Below are positions 39,077 to 50,855 of a stretch of 64,000 nucleotides of DNA, piece after piece. Both the position numbers and the translations under genes were made by a program. The notes beneath the pieces are model-generated. The model was not told where the DNA came from. It made no database searches and saw only the letters and a list, made by a program, of their open reading frames with translations. Within the stretch, counting starts at the first letter, position 1; every line of letters starts with the position of its first letter. This DNA comes from Fremontodendron californicum (Eukaryota; Streptophyta; Magnoliopsida; Malvales; Malvaceae), in contig JAULJL010000027.1 in NCBI GenBank assembly GCA_030761205.1, forward strand, positions 3,725,001 to 3,789,000, written 5' to 3'.

Positions 39077-40339
39077 ATGAGACGAAACTGCAACTTGGAA
39101 CTTCGCCTCCTTCCTTCTAGTTATCCCGGCGACCGTCACGACATGTATGTTCTTCCCTTCCCTTCCCTTTCCTTTGTAACTTTTTGTTTTTATTTTATTT
39201 ATATGCGTATGCGTATGTGCATGTGTTTTATATAAACATTGGTTTACATTGATATGAAACGATTAATATTACGACTATTTGATTTTTTTATTATTATTAT
39301 GATTGAAGGGTGGAAGAGAGCAGCGAAAGCCCAGAAAACCAACAGCAACAGCTGACGATTTTCTACAATGGACGAGTTTGCGTTTGTGATGTTACAGAGC
39401 TCCAGGTAAGATTTAATTTGGTTTTAATTAATTCCTTTCTTTATGCATATATAAAAAAGTATTATTAATTAGTTTGAAGCTTTAGAAAAATTCATGTATT
39501 AGAATTGGGTGAAGAAATAAAAGAAAAAGAAAAGGGTAAAAGTTTTTAGTATATATAGTAGTAATGTTTTTGCCATATAAGAAATGGCGCTTTTTTGGTG
39601 TTGTACCTTTTTGAAATTCATAAAAAGTACAAGACCAGGTAGCGGCGAATCAGTTTTTCATGCCGACAAAGTTGCTTCACCGAAATTCTGGGAGTTTAAG
39701 AATGATAGTGGATGGAATATTTTTCGGAAGTTTAATACAAAATTAAAATATATAACACATGCAAAAAATTTATTCTCCAATTTAAGCAGGACAATTTCAT
39801 GCATTTTTTAGTTTGATAGCCAAATTCTTTCTACTCTTGCGGTTACTTAATTTCATGAAATGCTTTTTATTAAAGAATTTGTTAACGACTATCTATAAAC
39901 ATTGATTAAAATTATTTATTTTTTTAAAAAAAAATTTTAATATATTACTTTTATCAAATTCTCAATCCATGTAAATGATTCAGTAAAACTACTATATATG
40001 GAATAGAGTTTTTACTTATTTATTCATTGAAGTCTTATTTTTTCTCAAAATGTTCCAATCTTTTGAGAGTGATGATAAACCAATATTTTGGGTTTGTTTG
40101 GTTAATAAATTTTGTACATGGAATCGCAGGCAAGAGCCATTTTAATGCTTGCAAGCCGAGAAATGGATGAAAGAATAAAAACTCCGACGGGATCGGCATC
40201 GGAACCGGCTTCACCAACTTTACAATCTTCTCAGCTAAATAGCCCAAGCACCGAACTTTCCACATCCATGAAGAGATCGCTTCAACGGTTCCTCCAAAAA
40301 CGAAAGAATCGGATCCAAGCTACCTCTCCTTACCATTAA
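39077..40339 (+). CDS. JAZ8: JAZ8/TIFY5A-like jasmonate ZIM-domain repressor
   Basis: Spliced from three exons, 39077-39144, 39309-39405 and 40130-40339, giving 124 residues. Both introns have GT-AG borders and the reading phase is consistent. Residues 7-11 are LELRL, an LxLxL EAR motif that in JAZ8 recruits TOPLESS directly. Residues 39-44 are TIFYNG, the ZIM/TIFY core for dimerisation. Residues 105-116 are SLQRFLQKRKNR, the Jas core that binds MYC factors, followed by IQATSPYH. The LPIAR(R) degron segment normally just before that core is absent, replaced by ELSTSMKR. In Arabidopsis JAZ8 the same loss makes the protein resist JA-Ile/COI1 turnover, so this is probably a stable repressor. A fragment of the TTAACC MITE family lies in intron 2 near 39890-39955. 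JAZ7 is the alternative close paralogue. Confidence 0.93.
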
Positions 40340-43133
40340 TATCATCATCAATCCTTGCAATTTAGTGCAATGGAAGGAACTGATCCATCTTTTTGGCTAG
40401 CAATTACTACTAGTAATTGTTTCCATGAAAGGAGATTGCCCCTGGGAGACTTTATTCTTTTTCTTCTTTTTTTTTTTCTTTTTTTTTTCTTCTTTTTGTA
40501 AATTTATGTATGAATTATGCTAGTAGCTTGAAGACCATGAATTTTAAATTAATTTTTGTTGATTTATTTTTTAATTTTCAAAACCTACATTTAGCATCCA
40601 ACCTACCTTTCCCAACCTTGGTTTTTCCTTTGTATATTTATTTAGCTCTTTATGTAAACTCATCTATCGTTCTAAAAGTTTCTAACTGGTATAGATCACA
40701 TTTCTACATTTCAAAACAAAATTAAAGAAATACTAAATAAAATAATTATCCACAAATAAAATTATATATGCATTTTAATGTATATATTTCTAATTAATTA
40801 ATGATACATAAATAATCTACAAGGCCAGATTATTATTTTTTAATCAGAATATATATATATATATATATTGTCCCTATTAGATTAAATTGTTGATTTGTAA
40901 AAATTATAAATCATACACAAAATCAAAGCGGTCCCTTTATAATATCGTGTATATGTTCATGCATTTTTTTTTGTAATCGATGTTATCAGGATTTGAATAT
41001 TAATTATTAAAATTAAATATTCAACACTCTACTAACAAAATACACAACTATTATCATATGTTTATGTATATGATGATATATTCGAAACATTATGCTATAT
41101 ATTTTCAACTTGGAAAAATGTGAAGTTCTTTTTTGAACTCGAAAAACTCTAATTGGGTTGGTCTAAAATTTAATGCGGTCAAAAATAATTATAGAGTCAG
41201 TCTTATTATGACTATCGAAACATTATGCTATATATTTTCACCTTGGAAAAATATGTTCTTTTTTGATCTCGAAAAACTTTAATTGGGTTGGTCTAAAATT
41301 TAATGCGGTCAAAAATAATTATAGAGTCAGTCTTATTATGACTAGAAGTCTAGAATGAAATTCAAGTTACAAGGTTATTGTAGACATGGGACCTGTCTAT
41401 TGCTGCCATGAGTTTCAAATGTCTTTATAATTGTTGACTAATTATATTTGAATACTAATAAGTGTCCTATCAACATTTTTTAAAGTTACTAAATATAGTA
41501 ATGTTTTCAATCAATGCATTAAAAATTATGAATAAAATTATCAATTTTTACATTTAATACAATATTATTACTATATATAATATATTAATTAATCTTAAAG
41601 AATGTCCTTAGCAAAACCCTATTTATAATCCCCCTCTACCATTATTAATTAGTTGCAAAAGTTCCAATTTCATTCAAATACGAGTGCCCTAATTAAAAGT
41701 TCATACACGAATGTAAAGAGGAAAGAGATTCATGAAATTTTGGTGATTTGAACTCAGTTTAATCATACTATCACCCTTTTGCTCCATTCCTACAACATGA
41801 TAATTACTTGAAAATTAACTAGAAAAGAGAAGGTGAATAAGAATAGATGCAAGGAAAACGTTGAGGATAATGAAGGATCCCTTCTAAATTAACCTAAAAA
41901 GATATATTGAAAACTTACTGTTGGACAATAAAAGTTAACCGAATTCATTTGCAGAATTTAATCTTCTTCTAATCAAACTTATTTATTGGCATGTTATTTT
42001 TTCAAGTTTGATACAAAGTGATTTTAAGTTTTTTTTTTTGTCAGGATGTTTCATGAATTTTTTTGGTTTTCAATTGAACTCGGGGTAGAAATTTGCTATA
42101 AAGATCGAGTAGAATTCTCACTCGTACAATGTAAAAATCTTGCTCTTGACAAAAGAGAGAGATTTTCTCTGACAAAAGTGAAGATATTTTTTTTTTTTGG
42201 GAGTATAGAATTGTTTTGACCTCAAGCCTTTTTTTCTTTTTCTTTTTTATAAGATAATTAATTATGATTAATTCAAAATTAAACCATCAAGATAAAATTC
42301 AATATTTATCTTTTATAAACAGAGTTGATAATTATCTTTTGATAGGTGGAATATCCAAAAAATTCAACACTTTCTTTAAACAAATCTGCCTCAAATCTCA
42401 CAGGATATTTGATATGAGGTGATCATCTCAAAAATTAAAGTGATTTATATTCAATAATTATATCAATCTATTTATTAGCAATTTAAAAATTTTACGTGAC
42501 AGTAATCTTAAATCACTGAGGTGATAAGATCACTATCTTAAGGAATGATTTGATTCCCATCTAAAAGGATGAAAAAGTTTTATCACCGTAGGAAAGTAAT
42601 CTTTTATGTTATTTTATTACTAATTTGCTTTGATCATAGCGAGAAAAAACACATGTGAAAAATTGTTAGTTAATCTTTAGCGTAGACCTCTAAACTTGGC
42701 CAAAATTTTGTGACCTTTGTGTTTGAAGGTGATGATAGCAATAGCTTTGTTGTCTTATAATTTTTGTATTATGTTCTTATTATGATATAAGTTTTTGTGT
42801 AATTTATCCTGAAACATTTTTTGAAAAGCAAAAATCTGAATATTAAAAAAAGATAAGTGAAAAAATGTCTATATAAGTAAAAAAAAAAGTAAAATTTTTG
42901 CTTTTTTGAAAAAGTTATTTTGGATATTTTGTACTCGGTGTTTTTTTCTTGTAATACCAAACATTGTGGTTTAATATCACTATTCACTAGTGATTTATAA
43001 TGTTATACCAAACATGATAATATAAAATCACTAGTGATAAAATACTTTGCTAGTCTTATCATCATGATAATTAAATCACCATAGTAATCTTACAAGTGCT
43101 ACCAAATGCTACCTTAAAGAAAAGTAGTAGTTG
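40340..43133. other. JAZ8 3' flank and intergenic region
   Basis: Putative JAZ8 3' UTR to about 40520, including a T-rich tract, then A/T-rich DNA with a (TA)n at 40848-40868 and the tandem duplication described at 41083-41344. A weak match to the TTAACC MITE family lies near 41460-41615. No gene is seen. Confidence 0.5.
41083..41344. repeat. 133 bp tandem duplication
   Basis: Two head-to-tail copies begin 'cgaaacattatgctatatat' at 41083 and 41216 and end 'tcagtcttattatgact'. They differ by a few substitutions and one 4 bp indel, so the duplication is recent. No gene is included. Confidence 0.92.
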
Positions 43134-43142
43134 CTGCAGCTG

Positions 43143-43559
43143 CAGTGAATAAAAAATCGGACTGGACCGGCCAATCGGACCGGTTGAATCGAGAACCGGT
43201 GGCCTATCCGGTATGGTAGGTGCAGTAGACCTGAATTTGATCAAACCGGTCAAAAACCGGTTCAACCGATAAAAACCGAAAAAAAGGGGGAAAACTATAT
43301 TTTTTTTAATTATTTTTTTCAAAATTATTTTTTGTAATTGATGAGATTTGAACCCATAATCTCTTAGAAATTTACTAAAGACCATAACACTAAGCTAAAT
43401 ACTTATTTTTATTTATTATTTACTATATTTAATATTAAAAATATTTTAAAAAATTATTTAAAATGTTCAAACGATCTAACCGATTCAATCGATTAAACCG
43501 ATTGAATCAAAAATAAAAAATTATATTGATTTAATCTCTGGTCGGATTTTTTTAACCTT
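43143..43559 (-). mobile_element. Mutator-like MITE carrying a tRNA-like box
   Basis: 417 bp, starting 'cagtgaataaaaaatcgg' and ending 'ggtcggatttttttaacctt', inverted relatives. Flanks are CTGCAGCTG (43134-43142) and GTGCAGCTG (43560-43568), 8 of 9 identical. The interior has several ACCGGTT/AACCGAT words. On the minus strand there is 'gggttcaaatctc', a pol III B-box match, preceded by 'ttagcttagtg', close to an A box. A sister copy lies at 48156-48555. Confidence 0.7.
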
Positions 43560-44116
43560 GTGCAGCTGTCCTTGCCCTTTATTTGATTTTGAAGGTTAAA
43601 ATTCTGTCAACGTAAATGTATAAAAAATAAAAAAAAAATAAAAAATAAAAAAAGCTAATTAATCTGTTCAATAATTTTTAAAATTTCCTCTGTTAACTCA
43701 ATCATGAAATTGGATTTATTGATAGGACAGGGTGTGAAAAATGCATTGGATTAGGATATGGCTTCGTTGGAAAGGTCCACAATCGGTCCACTTCACTATG
43801 CCGGTTAGTGGAGATTGTGTGGTCTCAAGCTGGACAGCCCTCACATCTCATGCAATAAACATGGAAGATAATAAATAAATAAATTGATATACAAAATAAA
43901 CAAGTTCAAATGATAAAAATAATTATTAGTTAAAGCCGACTTCACTTTTCACTCTTCAAACAAGAACAAAAAAACTTCACAATCTGAATAAGTTTATATA
44001 GTAAATCACAAAGAAAACTGTGTCCAAAAATGTGTTTACTTTGTCCCACAGCTGTGTGGGATCGATCTGGATGTCACCTTCTTTGTCAATGGAAAATGCC
44101 AAAGGAAACTACTCCG

Positions 44117-44120
<4 letters not shown>

Positions 44121-44206
<86 letters not shown>
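44121..44206. repeat. (TA)n(TG)n compound microsatellite
   Basis: About 32 TA units followed by about 11 TG units. It generates spurious Tyr-Ile open frames on both strands. Confidence 0.97.
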
Positions 44207-44587
44207 ATGTTGAGAATTTGATAGAATGTGAAGAAATTAAGGGATTTGAAATTGAGGGCGAAAGGTCATCTCTGGTTGGTCCAAAAATTTTTATGACAAT
44301 TAGCAGAAAGGGCGAAGCTATATCAAATGGCGAAAATGACACAAAGATTTACAGATTTATTGACTGTTGACATATATTTTAGGCTGACCCTATTGTCTTG
44401 TTTCTAATTGAAAAATAATTAAGAAGATTAATTTTACAGAGATTCATTCGATTACTACGTTTAATTATGATTCTAATTAAATACATTTCACTTTTATGTT
44501 CAGTTAATGTACAAAAATCAAATACTTTCAATTATTCTTAACATGTTTTCCAGTTTTCCTTGTGTTTTTCTTGCTAAATAAGTTAAT

Positions 44588-45893
44588 GTTATATTTGGAT
44601 AGATGTTAGTAAAGGAAAAGAAAAGAAATGATGCATCTTTCTCCGTTTGAATAATTAAAATGTGTTAGTCTATGTTTGGATTGAGGTAGGGGAGGGAAAA
44701 GAAAACAAGGGAAAATGAAAAACCTTTAAGCAAGGGAGAATGAAAAACCTTTCCCTTACTTTCCCTTATTTGGGTAAGAACAAAAAATTAATAAAGGAAA
44801 GTGAGGGAAGTTGAGCACCCTCACTTTCCTTTAAAATACCCAATTTTCTAAAACCCCAAATTGGTTGAAAAAGAAGGGAAAGAAAAGTAAAAAAAAATTA
44901 AATTAAATATAAATTAAATGTTTATATTACTCATTCTATATTCATCAAATTACAAGTAATATTATAAAGAATAATTTTTTCATTTCTAAACTTATATACT
45001 TTACGTAATTGACATTAAAAATTATAACAAAAAATTTTTATTATCATTTTTTTTTTATATTACATTCATATTTTTTTGTATTTGATTTATAATATTTATA
45101 TTGTTATTTTAATTAAAAAGAAATGGCATAATTAAAAATATATATTATAATTTCTCTTTTCCTTTTCTTTTCATACTTTAACCAATCGACGGAGGCAAAC
45201 GTCACTTTCTTTTCCTTTCCCTAACACATTTCAATTATCCAAATAGAGAAAGATGCATTCTTTCCTTTCCTTTAAAAACTTTTCCTTTCTTTTCCTTTAC
45301 TAACATTTATTCAAACATAGCGTTAGAAAAATGAAAAGAAAGTATTGTTAGCCTCCGTCGTTTGGTTAAAATATGAAAATGAAAGGAAAGAAAAAGAGAA
45401 ATTATAATATACATTTTCAATTATAACATTTCTTTTTAATTAAAATAACAATATAAATATTATTAATAAAATAATAGAAAATAAAATAAACATTACATTA
45501 AAAAATATGAATGTAATATAAAAAAAAACAAAAACAATAAAAATGAGAATAAAAAATTTTTGTTATAATTTTTAATGTCAATTACTTGAAGTATATAAGT
45601 TTAGAAATGGAAAAATTATTCTTTATAATATTACTTGTAATTTGATGAATATAAAATGGATAATATGGACATTTTATATTTACATTTTTTTTTTACTTTC
45701 CTTACCCTTTCTTTTTCACCAATTTGGGGTTTTGAAAAACATGATATTTTAAGGGAAAGTGAGGGGTGCTTAACTCCCCTAATTTTCCTTTATTAATTTT
45801 TTTACCCAAACAAGGAAAAGCAAGGGAAAGGTTTCTCATTCTCCCTTGCTTTCCTTTCCTTTCCCTCCCCTTACCCCAATCCTAGGCTAAGAG
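44588..45893. mobile_element. palindromic foldback element complex
   Basis: Outer arms of about 540 bp (44671-45210 and 45340-45893) are inverted copies: shared words include 'caagggagaatga', 'ccaatttggggttt', 'tttatattacattcat' or inverse, and 'cgacggaggc'. In the centre, 45226-45325 is an inverted copy of 44588-44670 just outside the left arm ('gatgcatctttctc', 'gttagtaaaggaaaag'). The layout suggests one foldback element formed beside or inside another. No transposase is present and no target duplication was fixed. RNA from this region would form a very long hairpin. Confidence 0.75.
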
Positions 45894-48146
45894 AAATTAT
45901 TTTATATACCGTTAATAAAAAATTTAGATTTCATAAAATAAATTAACAGGATAACATATATCTTTTAAGATATATTAAAAAATAAAAAAATTAATTAAAA
46001 AATATGAGACATGTGGTAATTTCTAAACTCTGTTTATGAAATTAAAAAATTACATTGTAATGTATCAAAAATATTTCATTAAGAGAAATTATCTCGTCAA
46101 GTGAAAATTTTAAACCCCACTTATAAATAATTAAAACACTTGTAACTAATATTATCCTAAAAGCACTAACTAAATCATCTTAATTACTACACATAAAATC
46201 TAGAAGATAATTATTAATGGAGTCTAAATTAAGATACTAATATAGTGCATGACTATTTATATGTAGAGAAAAAAAAAACGTTATAAATGTTTAATTTGCA
46301 TATGATCTGATCTGTGTGCTAAATGCATGGTGATGCTATATTTATGATGAATCCGATTCGTGAGAGTGTTTCGAGCTTTCTTAATTTGATTTCCTTATTG
46401 GTGGAGCTCTCTCTTTTAATTTCCTAGCTATCATTTCATAATTCATACATACCTTATCATCAAGCTGCTTTTCTCAATTTCTAAAACTTTCCTGGTTCAA
46501 TACTTTGACTGATATGGTTAAGTAATAATAACAATGGTATCAAATCAACATCCTCAAACTCAAATTGATCCTATTTTCTACCTTTCACTCAGGTTAAATG
46601 AACTAACCATGGTTTAATAGTTATGCTTGTTCAAAAAAAAATATTATAATTTTTTTTAAGGAGGCGACAACTTGAAGATAAAGAAAGAAATTGTAGATGT
46701 TGAAATTTGAACTTTAAACTTATTGGATGTCATCTCATAAAAGTGATGAACTAAGATTAAAGTCCGAATTGAATATTTCAAAACATTTCAATGTAAGGAA
46801 AAAAAAAAAACTACTTAGGAAACCAGAAGGGAGCAAACAAAAATGAGTGAATCAAAGATGCTGTGGATTTATCTTTGGATATCCAATTTTGGGTACAAAT
46901 AGATTGTAATTTCAGATGTTTCCAGAGAATGTTGCTAGTAGTCAAATCTGTTGAAATTCGATCATTTTTCACTATTGAAAACCATTTTTTGGCATGTATC
47001 AAAGGGTTAAATTTGGATCTTAACAGGGACAGCCATAGCCCTTGGATCAGGAAATTCATTTTACATTCAAGCAAGGTCTTAGCAACCTGGCAGCTCAATA
47101 ACAATATTGATGGCATTTATTTCCATATCTTTTTATTTCATAAGATGAATTGGCAATGGCATCCCAGTAATATTACTCTAAGACAACAATTTTGAGCCAA
47201 AGCCCATTTTTCTATAGATTCGAATCAGGATTATGCCGCTGCCAACTAATCTAATATCATCACCAAGGGTGAACAAAACCCAGGTTCACAGACAATTAAG
47301 GGAGCAAAAAAGAGGAGTCATTTATAAATTAAAAAAAAAAAGTACTTTTATTGTCAATACATAAGCTAAATTCTTCAAAATATTTAGCACTAATATCAAG
47401 CACTAAGTCTGAGATAGTGATTAAGTTATCTAATGACAAGATAGGCTCTTGGAATTTTGCTTTCGCAATGTGCAATTTGACAGAGATCACCACCTTATAA
47501 TTAAACTGAGTACTATCCTTGTATCTATGGTTTTTTTTATTATTTTATACATATTTTTTGGATATTTTAATTTATCATTATATTTTTTTCAACAAAATTA
47601 AACACTTAAAATTTTTAATCACATTTTTTCTCATCACAGTTTCAAGCGCATTTTTTTCCGATTCAAGCTGTTCATAACCGCAACAATAATGCCTAATTAG
47701 ATCTATCTCTTCCAAAGGTTTAAGCAATTGAAGTTGGGCCTTCATCATTTTGCATTGGGTCGGACCTCTTATTGTATACCCTAATCCTTTTTTTTTTATT
47801 GATTACATAATTTTGAAAAGAAAAAAAAGTAGATTCCATGATTTTTTTTCTCAGGTGCCAGAGGCCCAGAGACCAGAGTGCCAGGGAAAGGCCATAGCTC
47901 TACGAGAAGAAAGAGGCTGAAGCATTAAAACGTGGCAAACCGAGCCCCACAATGACATGAACAAGCAGTAACTTCTTTTTATGCTGAATCATGGAGAAGC
48001 AGCTGCTAGCAGTGACCCAAGAGCTTCTCGATGTTCCTCTGGTATATTGTGTAAAACCCAAAAAAAATATATATATACAAATATACAGATATATATCCAT
48101 TAAAGTAATAGTGATTTTCCAAGTCCCATCATAATAGAAAAAATGA
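45894..48146. other. intergenic region
   Basis: No recognised gene. Overlapping open frames of 101 and 110 codons on opposite strands at 46811-47195 lie in a locally less A/T-rich stretch and might be decayed coding or transposon DNA, but show no domain I know. At 46660-46775 there is another tRNA-like reverse-strand passage similar to that near 890 and 10930. Confidence 0.45.
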
Positions 48147-48155
48147 GCAAAAGAG

Positions 48156-48555
48156 CAAGTGTTGAAAAAATCGAATTGGAATGATCGAATCGGTTCAACA
48201 TATACTCAAGAATAGGTAAAAAAATAGGTTCAACTGTTAAAAATCGGATTAAACCGGTAAAAACTCGATTTTTTGTTATTTTTATATTAAATTTATTTTT
48301 GTAAGTGATGAGATTTGAACCTTTAACCTTTTAATTATAAATTAAAGATCATATCATTAAATCAAATACATATTTTTGTTATTTAATACTTATTTAATAT
48401 CAAAATCATATGTTTAATATTTAATTTTATTTTTAATTGAATAATTTAATTTAACCGGTTCAACCGATTGAACCGATAATTCAAAAGTCACATCAGTTAA
48501 ATCGATAACTCGAAAGTCACACTAATTTGACTTCTGATCTGATTTTTTATTAGTT
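48156..48555 (-). mobile_element. Mutator-like MITE with perfect 9 bp duplication
   Basis: 400 bp, beginning 'caagtgttgaaaaaatcg' and ending 'ctgattttttattagtt', which align with the ends of the 43143-43559 element. Flanked by identical GCAAAAGAG at 48147-48155 and 48556-48564. The interior has ACCGGTT words and, on the minus strand, 'ggttcaaatctcatc', a pol III B-box match. The 9 bp duplication indicates a Mutator-like origin. Confidence 0.82.
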
Positions 48556-49442
48556 GCAAAAGAGGGCAAATGAGCGAGGGATCTCGACCCATAAATACTG
48601 TTGGAGGTTTTAAGCAATTTCCCTAACATTTTCTCATTATTTGATGGTTCAAATATTAGTACTAAGACTACTACTAGCTACTAGTTCTTTGTGATTTTAG
48701 ATACTGTTTTTGCAAGAATGTGCTATTATTGTAGTAATTATTTTCTTTCACGGACACCGCACGTTTAACCACTTCACTAGGCATAGATTTAACCTAATGC
48801 CTGTACAAAGAATGAGTTAATCTTGGACATTATCAGCCAAAAATCACGATTCCACGAATGATTCGAGTTGGAAAAACAACAAAGAGAAAAAGAAATAGTG
48901 GTCCATTTGAATCCAGAAGATGAGAAGAACAATGATGATAATTTAGCATTTTTCTCAGGGCTGTTAAATAATCCTGAGACATTACCCTCCATCTCTCTTT
49001 CTCTTAAAGATCAAGTATAGAGACCCATATCTTTTTTCCCTGTCAAAAAGGCTAAAATGCAGTTGAATTAGAACATCAGATCCGACACACTTTTGCTTCT
49101 CTTTCTAAAAGGCTGCCACAACCCACAAATGACCAGCAATCAGAGATGGAGCTTTGTCACTGGATACCAAGATAGATAGTGCCAAATGCAAAACTTTTTG
49201 GCCCCTTATCATGTTAATTCACCTCAACTACTGATGTAAATGCCCCTCTGCATATTTTCACCAACTTGGTACCCTTAGGCTGTGCATCTTTCCAGCAAGA
49301 AAATGACCCATCAATGCCCATACCAAACATCATACTTTATATAAGTAGGTTTTTTTCAATTTTCATATTCAATTTTGGCTTATTTTAATTTTCATTAGAC
49401 AAAATAAATGTTGACACAGGATATTAAATTAGTGGAAAATGT

Positions 49443-50855
49443 TTACAAAAAGGAAAGCATGTTAAAAAGAACAAAACAAGTTGAAATGAACAGTGGATCT
49501 TGGGAAGGAGCACGTGAACTGATCTTGCCATTGTACCAAGATGGGTTCCTTCCCTTTAGATCATCCGGCTGTTCTTCAGGACAAGTTACGTTGTCAACTA
49601 TTCCTTCTGTCCCCAAGCAAGCCGGGGTTTGTAGATACGTTGAGATGTTCTTCCTGGATAGCTGGTTGCTTGTGCATAGCCCACTATTTCCTCTAACATC
49701 CAGCCTTTTTCCAAGTCTCTTAATGAACTCCTCTGAAAAGAGTAGTTCCCCACTTAGCTTGTTGTGACTCAAATTAAGCTGGTCTAAATTTGGAAGTGAA
49801 CCCAAATTTGAAGGAATTGTCCCTGTGAGACTGTTGTTGTCTAGAGAAAGAGCAGTGAGATTCTTCAATGAAGACAAGGAATTGGGTATTGGGCCTATTA
49901 ACCCACATCCTGAGAAGCTGATTGATGTAAGCCTCTTGAGGGACCCCACAAATAAGGGAATCAGTGAATTTATGGGATTGTAATCAAATATTAAATACTG
50001 TAGCTGCTCTAAACCTGAGAGAGTCTCAGGGATTGGCCCATTGATGAAGTTATGGCTCAAGTCAAGCAAAACCAACCTGTTTAGCTTCCCCAGTTCTGGA
50101 GGTATCCTCCCGTGAATTCTGTTTGAGCACAAATCAACTTTTTGAAGAAGTTGAAGCTGACCCAAAGCAAATGGCACCAGCCCTTCAAGGTCATTCGAGC
50201 TTAAGTCCAAAATGGTTAAACTTGTCAGCCCTCCAATCTCTTCAGGGATTTCACCACTTAGATTGTTGTAGCTCAGGTCAAGTTGCTCCAAATTGACTAA
50301 TCCACCAAGCTCACGAGGGATATTTCCTTGTAGATTGTTCTGTGACAGGCTCAGGACCCTTAGCCTAGAAATATTCCCCAAGCTTGGAGGAACCTCTCCA
50401 GTTAGAGATGGATTTGACTGAAGTGATAGATGCTCCAAGGAAGACAGTGCACCAAATAAGGTAGGGGAAAGCATAAGTGGTGAAGTTACAAAACAGTTGA
50501 AAATAGAGAGAGTTCTGAGGTAAGGTAGTTTGAGCAAGGAATCAGATATTTTAGCAGATGGTTGGCAAGGTGGGGTAGCAACATCAGGGCCAATATGAAT
50601 AGTCGTAACATGAAAGATTGGAGGGTCTTGATCACCAATCTCACATTCAATTCCAGGCCATGGAGTTTCGGTGCATGGCTCTGGATGCACTTCAGCCCAA
50701 CCAGGTTCATCTAGAAGTGAACCTATAACATCAAAAAGCCCCCAAAGCTCCCCTTCTTCCATCAAAATTTCACTCTCATCCAAGTTTCTCTGCATTGCAA
50801 TCGCTCCAAAAGACAAAACAAGGAACCCAACAAGGAAAAGAGGAAGAGAGGCCAT
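49443..50855 (-). CDS. RLP29: RLP29-like leucine-rich-repeat receptor-like protein
   Basis: Single exon, 470 residues from the ATG at 50855. The frame stays open ten codons upstream but contains only a TTG there, and the chosen ATG begins a good signal peptide (MASLPLFLVGFLVLSFGA). An N-terminal cysteine pair with PWPGIEC (residues 61-71) is the LRR N-cap. About ten 23-24 residue LRRs of the plant LxxLxLxxNxLxGxIP type run from about residue 111 to 375, then a GNSGLC cap (379-384). The last 18 residues are hydrophobic (to NMLSFL) after a Ser-rich spacer, suiting a GPI anchor or short membrane tail. There is no kinase domain, so it is a receptor-like protein rather than a kinase. The closest family I recognise is RLP29 with PII-2; TMM is less similar. 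Ligand and function are unknown. Confidence 0.88.
   Translation of the reverse strand: MASLPLFLVGFLVLSFGAIAMQRNLDESEILMEEGELWGLFDVIGSLLDEPGWAEVHPEPCTETPWPGIECEIGDQDPPIFHVTTIHIGPDVATPPCQPSAKISDSLLKLPYLRTLSIFNCFVTSPLMLSPTLFGALSSLEHLSLQSNPSLTGEVPPSLGNISRLRVLSLSQNNLQGNIPRELGGLVNLEQLDLSYNNLSGEIPEEIGGLTSLTILDLSSNDLEGLVPFALGQLQLLQKVDLCSNRIHGRIPPELGKLNRLVLLDLSHNFINGPIPETLSGLEQLQYLIFDYNPINSLIPLFVGSLKRLTSISFSGCGLIGPIPNSLSSLKNLTALSLDNNSLTGTIPSNLGSLPNLDQLNLSHNKLSGELLFSEEFIKRLGKRLDVRGNSGLCTSNQLSRKNISTYLQTPACLGTEGIVDNVTCPEEQPDDLKGRNPSWYNGKISSRAPSQDPLFISTCFVLFNMLSFL

Noticed and set aside
44020..44370. Open frames of 63-116 codons on both strands across the TA/TG tract
   Set aside because: They are Tyr-Ile and Cys-Val (or Thr-His) strings translated from a microsatellite.
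46811..47195. Overlapping 101- and 110-codon frames
   Set aside because: No recognisable domain, no good promoter context, opposite strands equally open; could be decayed transposon DNA but not supportable as a gene.
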